A stretch of DNA of 64,000 nt from CBDFKS01 sp965248905. GTDB lineage: Bacteria > Chloroflexota > Dehalococcoidia > Lucifugimonadales > JAGWBF01. Position numbers and translations under genes: made by a program. The stretch is taken from positions 434,001 to 498,000 of the forward strand of contig CBDFKS010000006.1 of assembly GCA_965248905.1 (NCBI GenBank). The letters run 5' to 3'. The notes beneath the pieces were generated by a model, which did not search any database, was not told the origin of the DNA, and saw only the letters and a program-made list of their open reading frames with translations. Below are positions 34,644-43,713 of the stretch, piece after piece; positions within the stretch are counted from its first letter, which is position 1, and each line of letters begins with the position of its first letter.

Positions 34644-35504
34644 GTGAAGATAGGCCTTTTCGTGTTCCAGACGTCCTTCTCCCTCGACCCAGCTATATTG
34701 GCGAAACACGCGGAGGAGTTGGGGTTCGAGTCCTATTGGGTACCGGAGCATGCCATCATTCCAGTCAAAACCACGTCCTCCTTTACAGGCTCGCCTTCCG
34801 ACGGGCTGATACCCGATTCCTACGCCCGCGTTATGGACCCGTTCATAGCTCTGGCAAGGGCGTCCGCCGTAACGAGCACCATCAAGCTGGGAACGGGCAT
34901 CTGCCTCGTGCCCGAGCGAAACCCGTTGCTCCTTGCCAAGGAGATCGCTACCCTGGACCATATGTCCGGTGGGCGCTTCATCTTTGGAATTGGTGCCGGC
35001 TGGCTCAAAGAGGAAACAGAGATCATGGGGGGTGACTTTCCTCATCGTTGGACCCAAACGAAAGAGGCCGTCGCGGTCATGAAGGAGCTGTGGATCAAGG
35101 GAGAGGCTGAGTTTCACGGTAAATACTACGACTTCCCGCCGGTTCGCTCCTTCCCCAAGCCGACGCAAAAGCCCCATCCGCCCGTTTTCTTAGGGGGCCA
35201 CTCCAAGAATGTATTCAAGAGGGTCGTTGAGTGGGGTGACGGCTGGATGCCTGGCTCAGGGGTGACCGTTGATGACATAAAGCGTGGCCGTGCCGTTATT
35301 AATGAGCTGGCCGAAGCGGCTGGCAGGGACCCTGACACCATTGAGGTCCATGCCTTTGGCATGGCTGGCAAATTCAGGGATCGAAATACTATTAAAGAAA
35401 TGGAAGACGCCGGCATCAACCGAGTCACAATCTGGCTCAGCTATACTATGGAGCAAGATAAGGCTTTGTTAGACATGGAGAAAATAGCTGAACAGGTCCT
35501 CTGA
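34644..35504 (+). CDS. LLM-class (F420-dependent type) oxidoreductase
   Basis: A 286-residue luciferase-like TIM-barrel flavin/F420 enzyme. The pattern AEELGFESYWVPEH, then IKLGTGICLVPERNPLLLAK, HMSGGRFIFGIGAGWLKEE and PHPPVFLGGHSKN is typical of F420-dependent LLM oxidoreductases of Actinobacteria and Chloroflexi. The electron donor (F420 or FMN) is inferred from family, not proven. GTG start. The physiological substrate is unknown. Confidence 0.86.
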   Translation: MKIGLFVFQTSFSLDPAILAKHAEELGFESYWVPEHAIIPVKTTSSFTGSPSDGLIPDSYARVMDPFIALARASAVTSTIKLGTGICLVPERNPLLLAKEIATLDHMSGGRFIFGIGAGWLKEETEIMGGDFPHRWTQTKEAVAVMKELWIKGEAEFHGKYYDFPPVRSFPKPTQKPHPPVFLGGHSKNVFKRVVEWGDGWMPGSGVTVDDIKRGRAVINELAEAAGRDPDTIEVHAFGMAGKFRDRNTIKEMEDAGINRVTIWLSYTMEQDKALLDMEKIAEQVL

Positions 35505-35577
35505 ATGCGGCTTCTCCCCCCATTGGTAACCTTTAACTTCTACTCGTGATCGCGGTTTTAATGTAGTCGAAATTGGT

Positions 35578-35606
35578 TTGTTCCACAGTGATCAACTTGC
35601 TATAAT
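35578..35606 (+). promoter_or_regulatory. Possible promoter of pilT
   Basis: TTGTTC (35578-35583) and TATAAT (35601-35606) with a 17-bp spacer, about 34 bp before the ATG. The -10 box is perfect, the -35 box is weak. Confidence 0.5.
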
Positions 35607-35639
35607 TGTCCTAACCACCTATGAAGGGCTCTGAGAGTT

Positions 35640-36770
35640 ATGGTTGATATTGAGAGGCTATTGCAAACAGTTGTTCACGTTGGGGCCTCTGACCTGCACC
35701 TTGCGGCAGGGAACCTACCGGTGGTACGGATTAATGGCTCGCTCAAGGCAATGCAAAAGAACGGGATCATGACTGCCGAGGACGTGGAGCAGGGCCTAGA
35801 GTCTACGATAAGCCCAGAGGATTTTGTCTCCTTCAAGCAGAATAAAGAGATGGACTTCTCCTATGGCCGTGAAGGGCTGGCCCGTTTCCGGGTGAATGCC
35901 TGCTACCAGCGTGGCACGATGAGTCTCTCTTTCCGGGTGCTTGCTGCTGAAATCCCGACGGCCGACCAGCTAGGGCTTCCTCCTATCTGCCTATCTCTGG
36001 TGGACAAGCTGCGAGGGTTGGTGCTTGTGACCGGTGCAACTGGGAGCGGTAAATCCACTACTCTTGCCGCGATGATAAATCACATCAATGAGAATATCAG
36101 TTGCCGCATTATTACCCTTGAAGACCCCATAGAGTTCGTTTACCCAAACAAAAAAAGTATGATCATCCAGCGGGAAGTCGGAGGGGATACATTTTCTTTC
36201 AGTGAATCTCTGCGACGCGCCCTTCGCCAGGACCCTGACGTGATAATGGTGGGTGAGTTGCGCGATTTGGACAGTGTTTCCCTGGCGTTTACAGCAGCTG
36301 AGACAGGACACCTGGTGCTGGGTACTCTCCATACGAATGGCGCCGCTGAATGCATCGAAAGATTGGTAGGTGTCTTTCCGGGGGACCAATAAGCTCAAGT
36401 GCAGTTTCAGCTTAGCATTGGGCTTTCTGGAGTTATCTATCAGTCCCTGATGCCGAAAGCCGACGGACATGGCAGAGTAGCTGCTTTTGAGGTGCTCGTA
36501 GGAACATCCGCCATACAGAACCTCATCCGTACAAACCAGATCGCCCAGATCAGGTCCTACATGTTCATGGGAGGACAGTACGGCATGCAGACGGTGGAGC
36601 AGTCATTAGTCGGTCTAGTAAAGAATGGCTTAATAAGTATAGAGGAGGCCTTTGTCCGAGCTCCAGATACAACTACCCTGGAAAAGCTGATGCAGTTGGA
36701 AAAGATAATCCTCCCTGCTGGTCTCAGGTCTGCTGCTGGTGTAACCGGTAACGTAAAGAACAGCTCCTGA
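35640..36770 (+). pseudogene. pilT: Twitching-motility ATPase PilT, interrupted by an in-frame TAA
   Basis: Encodes a 376-codon secretion-type ATPase that normally powers pilus retraction. DLHLAAGNLPVVRING opens the N-domain, GATGSGKSTTLAAMI is the Walker A, ALRQDPDVIMVGELRDLDS the Walker B/Asp box, and GHLVLGTLHTNGA the His box. At 36390 a TAA falls where relatives have a Gln codon (FPGDQ-stop-AQVQFQLS). The same frame then continues through the C-terminal domain to 36770. One C-to-T change (CAA to TAA) explains it. No other pilus gene is present in the window. Confidence 0.88.
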
Positions 36771-36978
36771 GGCGTTAGGTTAATTGCGTTGAGATAGCTT
36801 TTTATGCTATTCCATAACAGGTCACTGTGGTGTATAATGGCACACAACGTTTCTGAGCCTGTAATGAACGTCAAGAGATGTGTGGCCATGGGGGCTAAGC
36901 TAGCGGCTACTTACAACGACTACGCGATCAAGCCAATTTCACATACGGCAAAGTTGCCCGTATTGCGGGGTTTAATCC

Positions 36979-38745
36979 ATGCCTAAAACTAAGCGAATAT
37001 TACTTATCCAGCCGGAATCCGTCGGCGGTAACTTCGAGTACGTGGCCATACCCAGGCAAGGGATGCTCTTCCTTTCCGCGGCCTTAAAGCAGTGGGAGGG
37101 TCCGTATCTTTACGACACTGAGATATGGTTCGAAGATCGCAGTGGGCCGATAGATCCAGATTCGGACCTGGACGGGGTGGACATCCTGATGGTCACCGCC
37201 CTCATCAACGAAGCGCCCAGGGGCTACAAGATCGCCAAACTGGCCAAGGCACATCACCCTGACCTCGTTACCGTGGGCGGTGGGCCACAAATGAGCCCCT
37301 TGCAAGAAGAGGCGATTCGGGAAGGCGGCTTTGACGTTATCGTAAACAGGGAGGGCGAGGATATCATAGGCCAGCTTTCCGATGTCCTTCTGAGCTATAA
37401 AGGCGCCGAGCTGACCAAGTACTTGTCCAAAATACCTGGTATATCCTTCATGCAGGATGGGCACCTGGTCCAGACTCCTAGAGTTGGGGTCATCAGCCCT
37501 GATTTCGTCGAGTTGCCGGACTTCCGTGCGATAAGAGACCTTACCCCCAACTTCCCAATGGCGGGAGGTGTGCTGGAGACCGTTCGAGGATGCACTGAAA
37601 AGTGCACCTATTGCCAGGTTATTCAGCAGTTCCTGGGATATCGGCTTATTGACAGAAAAACTGAGCTCAAACGGCTGCGTCAGCTTCGCCAGCTGGCTGC
37701 CGATGGACTTATACACACATCCAGAGATGGCAGGTTCAGTGTCTTCATATCGGACGACCTGCATCCCCCGCCCCTTCGAGCCGTGAAATATAGAAACGAG
37801 CGACTAGAAAGGCTCAAGAGCTGGAAGGGCCACACCGACGATATGTACATGATTTGCCAGACTAGAGGCGAGATCGGACAGGACCCGGAGCTCGCCGATG
37901 CCCTGTATGATGCAGGGATTCGCATGCTATATGTGGGTGTGGAGTCGGATAATGCCGAGAATCTAAAGGTCGTTAACAAGCGCCAGGACCCGGGTCAGAT
38001 GCACAAAGACCTGGTGCGGCTCAATGAGATTGGCTTCACAATCGTGGCCATGACCATAATTGGCCTACCCTACGACACTGAAAAAAGTATCATGGAAATG
38101 GCTGACTGGGTTACGACCGTCAGCAAATACCAGACCGCGAACATGCTCACACCGCTACCAGCCACGTCTAACTGGACGGACCTCACTCCTCTGGACGAAA
38201 ATGGCAACATTCTGGCCCCGGGACAGATACGTCCCTACCATCTCTACACAGGCCGGCAGTTCGTACATCACGATGAGCGGTGGAGTATGGAGGAGTCCCG
38301 ACAGCTTTTCGACAGGTATCATGCTAAATTAAGCCCGGTGGACGAGCTATATAGCCGCATATTCAGGCTATTACAGTCATCTCGCTCCAGACCAAAGAAT
38401 ACGGTACGAGAGTTAAGCGGTAACATATCTGCTAGGATCAACGAGTTTAGTGAAGTCCTCAGAACCCTGTCCGATTCTTCCAAAGAGTTGCCTGAGCCTA
38501 TTTCAATCCGCATGTTTGAGATGAGTGAAGCCCTGACTAAATATCGACTTCAGTTGTCTGCAAATGGCAAAGAGCTTCCGGAGGTCATCTCGGCCCGTAT
38601 AAGCGAAGCCAGCGAGGCTCTAGGAAAGTACAGGCTTCAGATAGCTAACACGGGTAGGGAGATAAGTGAGACCATATCTAGCCGTATAAATGAGGTCAAC
38701 GAGGCCCTCGTAGGACTCTCCGCTTTTTCGAAAAAGCCTGCCTAG
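36979..38745 (+). CDS. B12-binding radical SAM protein with repeat tail
   Basis: A 588-residue radical SAM enzyme. Residues 5-150 are a cobalamin-binding-like Rossmann domain (VDILMVTALINEAPRG, TVGGGPQMS). The iron-sulfur motif is RGCTEKCTYCQV (CxxxCxxC), and GIRMLYVGVESD with MTIIGLPYDTE mark the radical SAM barrel. The last 113 residues are four copies of a roughly 28-residue unit of the pattern KELPExISxRxxExSEAL, probably helical. Substrate unknown. A weak -10 (TATAAT, 36833) lies upstream. fabF follows by 39 bp. Confidence 0.87.
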   Translation: MPKTKRILLIQPESVGGNFEYVAIPRQGMLFLSAALKQWEGPYLYDTEIWFEDRSGPIDPDSDLDGVDILMVTALINEAPRGYKIAKLAKAHHPDLVTVGGGPQMSPLQEEAIREGGFDVIVNREGEDIIGQLSDVLLSYKGAELTKYLSKIPGISFMQDGHLVQTPRVGVISPDFVELPDFRAIRDLTPNFPMAGGVLETVRGCTEKCTYCQVIQQFLGYRLIDRKTELKRLRQLRQLAADGLIHTSRDGRFSVFISDDLHPPPLRAVKYRNERLERLKSWKGHTDDMYMICQTRGEIGQDPELADALYDAGIRMLYVGVESDNAENLKVVNKRQDPGQMHKDLVRLNEIGFTIVAMTIIGLPYDTEKSIMEMADWVTTVSKYQTANMLTPLPATSNWTDLTPLDENGNILAPGQIRPYHLYTGRQFVHHDERWSMEESRQLFDRYHAKLSPVDELYSRIFRLLQSSRSRPKNTVRELSGNISARINEFSEVLRTLSDSSKELPEPISIRMFEMSEALTKYRLQLSANGKELPEVISARISEASEALGKYRLQIANTGREISETISSRINEVNEALVGLSAFSKKPA

Positions 38746-38784
38746 CTCTGTGACATGTAGCGAAAACCAGGAAGTGTGTGAAGG

Positions 38785-40029
38785 GTGAAGAGCCGAGTAT
38801 TTGTCACCGGTCTTGGCACGGTCAGTCCCCTCGGTCTAAACGTCTCCTCAACATGGGAAGCGCTTATCAATGGTGTTTCCGGCGTGGACTTCATCACATC
38901 CTTTGAGTTGGATGGCTTCGAAACCAGGTTTGCGGCTGAAGTAAAAGGCTTTGTGGCGACCGACTATCTGGAGAAAAAGGAAGCAAGGCGCATGGACCGC
39001 TTTGCCCAGTTCGCCGCCGTAGCTGCTACCGAAGCCCTGGCTCAGGCAGAGCTCAAAACAGACACCGTAGACCCTTACAGAGTAGCCGCGATCGTAGGCA
39101 GTGGTGTGGGAGGTCTGGTTACCCTCTCGGAGCAGTATGGCGTGCTCAAGGAGAAGGGCCCTCGGCGTGTTACTCCTTTCCTGATACCCATGATGTTGGC
39201 CGACATGGCCTCCGCTCAGGTCTCAATGGTGACAGGGGCCATGGGACCCAACTTCTGCGCCGTTTCCTCGTGTTCTAGTGGCGCCGACGCAATAGGTCAG
39301 GCCTGGGAGATGATCCATCGAGACGAAGCAGACGTCGTTATGGCTGGAGGCAGCGAGGCGCCGATATGCCCCATTGCCGTCGCGGGCTTCAACTCCCTAC
39401 GCGCCCTTTCCCGCCACAACGAAGATCCCCAAAAGGCTAGCAGGCCCTTCGATGCTCAAAGGGACGGATTTGTGATGGGCGAAGGGTCCGCCATTCTTAT
39501 CCTTGAAAGTCAAGAGAGCATGGAGAAAAGAGGAGCTAGACCTCTGGCTGAACTCATCGGCTATGGCGCTACCTCCGACGCCCACCATCTAACTGAGCCT
39601 TCCCCCGATGGTAGCAGTGCGGCTATGGCTGTAAAGCTGGCCATGAAACGTGCAGGAAAGGACCCACAGGACATAGACTACATCAACGCCCACGGTACCT
39701 CCACTCCCTTGAATGATAGGCAGGAAACCCTGGCCATGAAGTCTGCCTTGGGAGAAGAGGCCTACCGCATTCCCATTAGCTCCACCAAGTCCATGACAGG
39801 CCACCTTCTGGGGGCAGGCGGAGCGTTGGAGGCAGTGACCTGTGTGCTCTCAATACAGCGTGGAATAATGCCTCCGACCATAAATCTGGAACACCCTGAC
39901 CCCGATTGCGATTTGGACTACACTCCAGGGGAAGCCCGAGTCCAGCCGATAAGGACTGCCATGAGCAACTCCTTCGGTTTCGGTGGACACAACTCTGTCC
40001 TCATATTTAGCTCCGCAGACTCCAGTTAG
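38785..40029 (+). CDS. fabF: 3-oxoacyl-ACP synthase II
   Basis: A 414-residue KAS II condensing enzyme extending acyl-ACP with malonyl-ACP. MTGHLLGAGGALEAV holds the second active histidine, INAHGTSTPLND the first, and AVSSCSSGADAIG the nucleophilic cysteine. The start is GTG 38785, right after an aaggg stretch. No other fatty-acid genes adjoin it, and its neighbour is the radical SAM protein, so a specialised acyl product is conceivable but not shown. Confidence 0.92.
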   Translation: MKSRVFVTGLGTVSPLGLNVSSTWEALINGVSGVDFITSFELDGFETRFAAEVKGFVATDYLEKKEARRMDRFAQFAAVAATEALAQAELKTDTVDPYRVAAIVGSGVGGLVTLSEQYGVLKEKGPRRVTPFLIPMMLADMASAQVSMVTGAMGPNFCAVSSCSSGADAIGQAWEMIHRDEADVVMAGGSEAPICPIAVAGFNSLRALSRHNEDPQKASRPFDAQRDGFVMGEGSAILILESQESMEKRGARPLAELIGYGATSDAHHLTEPSPDGSSAAMAVKLAMKRAGKDPQDIDYINAHGTSTPLNDRQETLAMKSALGEEAYRIPISSTKSMTGHLLGAGGALEAVTCVLSIQRGIMPPTINLEHPDPDCDLDYTPGEARVQPIRTAMSNSFGFGGHNSVLIFSSADSS

Positions 40030-40046
40030 TCGAGCTCAGCTTACCC

Positions 40047-41735
40047 ATGGTAACGGAAATTGCCTCCAAACGGTTGTGGAACCTCCGCCCATCTGCTTCC
40101 CCGGATGCCCTGTCCTTCACTGATGCTCCACCTGTAGTCGCTCAAATCCTGTACAATCGTGGAATTACGACTAGTGTTGAGCTGGGCTCGTTTCTAAACC
40201 CCTCTCTACACCATCCTGCTCTTCTCCCCGATATGGAAGCGGCCTGCCATCGCCTGAAAAATGCATTCCTGGCCAATGAGACCGTTGGGATTTTCGGCGA
40301 CTTTGACGTGGATGGCGTCACCGGCACCGCCCTGGCGGCGCAAGCGCTGGGTGACCTGGGAATGACTGTTGTACCCTATCTGCCAGACCGTGTAACCGAG
40401 GGTCACGGTCTGAATGCCGCCGCTGTCCAGGCTCTGAAGGAGCAAGGTGTCACGGTCCTCATAACAGTTGATTGCGGAATTACTTCTCTGAGCGAAGTGA
40501 GCCTGGCCCAAGAGCTGGGGATGGACGTTATCATAACGGATCATCATGTTCCACCTCCAGCTTTACCCACCGCTCTCGCTATCATAGATCCCAAGCTTAA
40601 CGGTTCAGATTATCCTTTTCCCGATCTGTCTGGAGCGGGTTTGGCTTTCAAACTTGTACAGGGTCTCTATGATAGTTTGGAACGCTCTTGGAACAGCGAC
40701 CTTTTGGAGCTGGCGGCTCTGAGCACGGTGGCCGACCTCGTCGCTCTCAAGGATGAAAACAGGTTTCTTGTCAAAGAGGGCTTGAAGGCCCTGAGGAACA
40801 CCCGGCGGCCCGGCCTGTTGGCCCTGTACGAGCGGGCTCGATTAAAGGCGAAATCCATAGATGCTGAGACCATCTCTTTTATGATAGCTCCTCGGCTAAA
40901 CGCTGCAGGTCGGCTTGAGCATGCCTCAGCCAGCTATGGAATCCTATTGACCGACTCGCCCGCAGAGGCAGATCGACTGGCCACACGACTGGAAGCCCTG
41001 AACAAAGAGCGTCAAAAGCTAACTGAAGAAGCCCATGGCCGAGCAAGGGACGTGGTGATGAGTCAGGAATCCCTGCCACCAATCCTGCTAGTGGATGACG
41101 ATCAGCTGTCCCCTGGAATTGCGGGTCTGGTGGCCAGCCGGCTGGTCGAGGAGTTCTACCGGCCTGCGATAGTCATGGCGGTGATGGACGACACTGTACG
41201 GGCCAGTGCTCGCAGTATCCCTGAGTTCGACTTGACCGTGGTGTTGTCACGCTGCGGTGACCTGTTCATTAGATATGGCGGTCATCCGCAAGCGGCGGGC
41301 TTCGAAGCACGACATGAGAATCTGCCTTTTTTGAAGGAGAGGCTGAACAAAGAAGCTGGTACGATGCTACAAGATGCCAGCTTGCAGCCAGGTCTCAATA
41401 TCGATGCGGAAGTATCGATATCAGGCCTCATGGGGGATACCTTCCGCTGGTTGAAACAACTGGAGCCCTTCGGTCCGGGCAATCCTACGCCAACTTTCTT
41501 GACACGCAATCTCAAGCTAATCGAAGCGCGGCAGGTAGGAGGCCAGGGGCAGCATATCAAGCTCAAACTCAAAGAGGATAAGGTGGTCTGGAATGCCATG
41601 GCGTTCCGACAAGCTGACCGGTGGGTGCCAGACACTCAGCGATTGGACGTAGTCTACACCATCGGTACCGACTCATGGGGAGGCACGGAGGTCCTGGCTC
41701 TGAAAATAATAGACTTCTGTCCAAGTGTTGATTGA
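40047..41735 (+). CDS. recJ: Single-stranded-DNA-specific exonuclease RecJ
   Basis: A 562-residue 5'-3' exonuclease for single-stranded DNA, used in recombination and repair. The DHH phosphoesterase motifs are visible: GDFDVDGVTGTALAAQAL, VDCGITS, the DHH itself in DVIITDHHVPP, and the DHHA1 part with GGHPQAAGFEAR. The start ATG is 17 bp after fabF. The next gene, endonuclease V, is another DNA-repair enzyme. Confidence 0.92.
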   Translation: MVTEIASKRLWNLRPSASPDALSFTDAPPVVAQILYNRGITTSVELGSFLNPSLHHPALLPDMEAACHRLKNAFLANETVGIFGDFDVDGVTGTALAAQALGDLGMTVVPYLPDRVTEGHGLNAAAVQALKEQGVTVLITVDCGITSLSEVSLAQELGMDVIITDHHVPPPALPTALAIIDPKLNGSDYPFPDLSGAGLAFKLVQGLYDSLERSWNSDLLELAALSTVADLVALKDENRFLVKEGLKALRNTRRPGLLALYERARLKAKSIDAETISFMIAPRLNAAGRLEHASASYGILLTDSPAEADRLATRLEALNKERQKLTEEAHGRARDVVMSQESLPPILLVDDDQLSPGIAGLVASRLVEEFYRPAIVMAVMDDTVRASARSIPEFDLTVVLSRCGDLFIRYGGHPQAAGFEARHENLPFLKERLNKEAGTMLQDASLQPGLNIDAEVSISGLMGDTFRWLKQLEPFGPGNPTPTFLTRNLKLIEARQVGGQGQHIKLKLKEDKVVWNAMAFRQADRWVPDTQRLDVVYTIGTDSWGGTEVLALKIIDFCPSVD

Positions 41736-41793
41736 CATAACATAGTGTCGAGTCATCGGTGTAGCAGGGTCCCGGTTCTCTGAGTCCTCTAAC

Positions 41794-41802
41794 TGGTATA
41801 AT
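41794..41802 (+). promoter_or_regulatory. Extended -10 just before the nfi start
   Basis: TGGTATAAT is a textbook extended -10 (TGnTATAAT). It ends 3 nt before the ATG at 41806, so either the transcript is leaderless or this box is coincidental. Confidence 0.4.
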
Positions 41803-41805
41803 CGA

Positions 41806-42516
41806 ATGGTGAAATTACACGGCTTGCATTCTTGGCATGTCAGCATCAAGGAGGCTATAAGCCTTCAGAGCCAGCTGGCTCCTAAGGTGTCCTGCACGAG
41901 TACCATCCCAGAAAAGGTCTCCCATATAGCCGGGGTGGACATCTCGCCGCCCAACTCCGAGGGCAAAGTTCGCGCGGCTCTGGTTATTCTCAGCTACCCT
42001 GGGCTTGAATTGGAGGAGGTTTGTGTGGCTGATGGGGACCCGGGCCTGCCCTACGTACCCGGCCTACTCTCCTTTCGTGAGATGCCAGTGATAGTGAGTG
42101 CGCTGGAAAGGCTGAAGCTGACCCCGGACATCATCATTGCTGATGGACAAGGCCTGGCTCATCCCAGGAGATTCGGCATTGCTTGCCACCTGGGGTTGTG
42201 GACATCTATCCCTACTATAGGCTGTGCCAAGTCGATCTTGGTCGGAAAGCACGAGTCCTTGGATCGTGAAGCAGGAGCAACATCCGAGCTGGTGCACCGA
42301 GATGAAGTGGTGGGCATGGCTGTTAGAACCCGCAAAGACGTGAAGCCCGTCTACGTATCAGTTGGGCATAAAATAGACCTCGACAGTGCTGTGGGTTGGG
42401 TGCTTGCTAGCTGCACCGGCAAGCGATTGCCCGAGACTACCAGGCTGGCTCACAAGGCCGCTGCGGGCGACATCGAGCCCGGTCTACGAGGGCTTCTAGT
42501 CAAGAGCCCTGTTTGA
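41806..42516 (+). CDS. nfi: Endonuclease V
   Basis: Nicks DNA next to deoxyinosine and other damaged bases. The 236-residue protein shows the family segments HIAGVDISPP, PYVPGLLSFREMPVI, ADGQGLAHPRRFGIACHLGL and GCAKSILVG; conserved Asp/Glu (VDIS, FRE, ADGQG) supply the metal site. It follows recJ by about 70 bp. The start is ATG, with an extended -10 immediately upstream. Confidence 0.91.
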   Translation: MVKLHGLHSWHVSIKEAISLQSQLAPKVSCTSTIPEKVSHIAGVDISPPNSEGKVRAALVILSYPGLELEEVCVADGDPGLPYVPGLLSFREMPVIVSALERLKLTPDIIIADGQGLAHPRRFGIACHLGLWTSIPTIGCAKSILVGKHESLDREAGATSELVHRDEVVGMAVRTRKDVKPVYVSVGHKIDLDSAVGWVLASCTGKRLPETTRLAHKAAAGDIEPGLRGLLVKSPV

Positions 42517-42587
42517 ATTTGCCATAGGCCTGGACATCCAGGTTCATCAATGATCAAGGAAAATCATCTGCGTCGAAGGAGAAACAT

Positions 42588-43692
42588 ATGCAAGACCTCA
42601 AATTGAAGCTGACGGAGACACGCCGAAGCATCGAAGTTATCCTACAACGTCTTTGACATACCTCCTAAAGAGGCAGAAATAGAGCAGCTGGAACAAGAGT
42701 CCGGGCAGGCAGAGTTCTGGGATGATCCTCAGACTGCGCAGAAGAAGATGCGGCATCTGGCCCGGCTGAAAGAGAGAGTGGATCTATGGCGAGGCCTGGA
42801 GGCTAGAACGGCCTCGCTCATCGAGCTGACTGATCAGGCGATACAAGAGCAGGAATACTCCTTAGAAGATCTGCTGAGGACCGAAAGCGAAGAGATTTCG
42901 CGTACCCTTGAACGCGAGCAGTTCCAACTAACTCTTTCGGGACCGTATGACGATAGACCCGCTATTCTTTCAGTGTACGCGGGAGCAGGTGGCACCGAGT
43001 CCCAGGATTGGGCGGAGATGCTGCTTAGGATGTACCTGAGATGGTCCGAGAACTCAGAGGCCAAGTCCCAGGTGCTCGACCTTTCCTACGGCGAGGAAGC
43101 AGGGATCAAAAGCGTTACCGTAGAAATAGAAGGGGAATATACTTACGGATACCTCAAGGCGGAAGAAGGAGTACATAGGCTTGTCAGGCTGTCGCCCTTT
43201 GATGCGAACCACCTGAGGCACACCTCTTTTGCCCGGGTGGAGGTGCTCCCCAGCGCTGATGAAGACCCGGAGATCACCGTAAGACCTGAAGATATTAAGA
43301 TCGAGTTTTTCCGCTCCAGCGGGCCCGGAGGCCAGAACGTGCAGAAAGTGGCCTCCGCGGTACGCATCACTCATCTGGAAACCGGCATCGTGGTCGCCTG
43401 CCAGAATGAGCGTTCGCAGCATCAGAACCGAGAGTTTGCTATGAAGATTCTAATGGCCAAGCTGTTGGAGCGACAGGTGGAGCAACGGGCGGAGAAGTTG
43501 GCGCTTATGAAGGGGGAGCATATATCAGCAGAGTGGGGTAACCAGATCCGTAGCTACGTGCTGCACCCATACAAGATGGTCAAGGATCACCGGACTTCCT
43601 ATCAGAGCAATGATCCAGAGAAAGTGTTAGACGGCGAGCTGGACGAGTTTATTCGGGAATACTTGATGTCTACGGTCGGCGAGGCGCCATAA
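42588..43692 (+). CDS. prfB: Peptide chain release factor 2 with +1 programmed frameshift
   Basis: Recognises UGA and UAA stop codons and releases the peptide. ATG 42588 follows GAAGGAGA; 22 codons later the sequence CTT-TGA-C (42651-42657) makes the ribosome shift +1 onto GAC, and the frame continues DIPPKEAEIEQLEQES to 43692. This is the known autoregulatory site of RF2. The GGQ motif lies in SGPGGQNVQKV, and the RF2-specific SPF tripeptide in VRLSPFDANHLRH. The total of about 367 residues is normal. The AGGGGG element usual before the shift site is absent. Confidence 0.95.
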
Positions 43693-43713
43693 GGAAGGCT
43701 CCGAGCCTGCGGC

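Noticed and set aside
36771..36978. Cobalamin riboswitch before the B12-type radical SAM gene
   Set aside because: The B12-box and the characteristic core are not visible; only a -10-like TATAAT is seen.
42588..42660. prfB read as broken by a TGA
   Set aside because: CTT-TGA-C is the standard RF2 programmed frameshift site, so the gene is intact.
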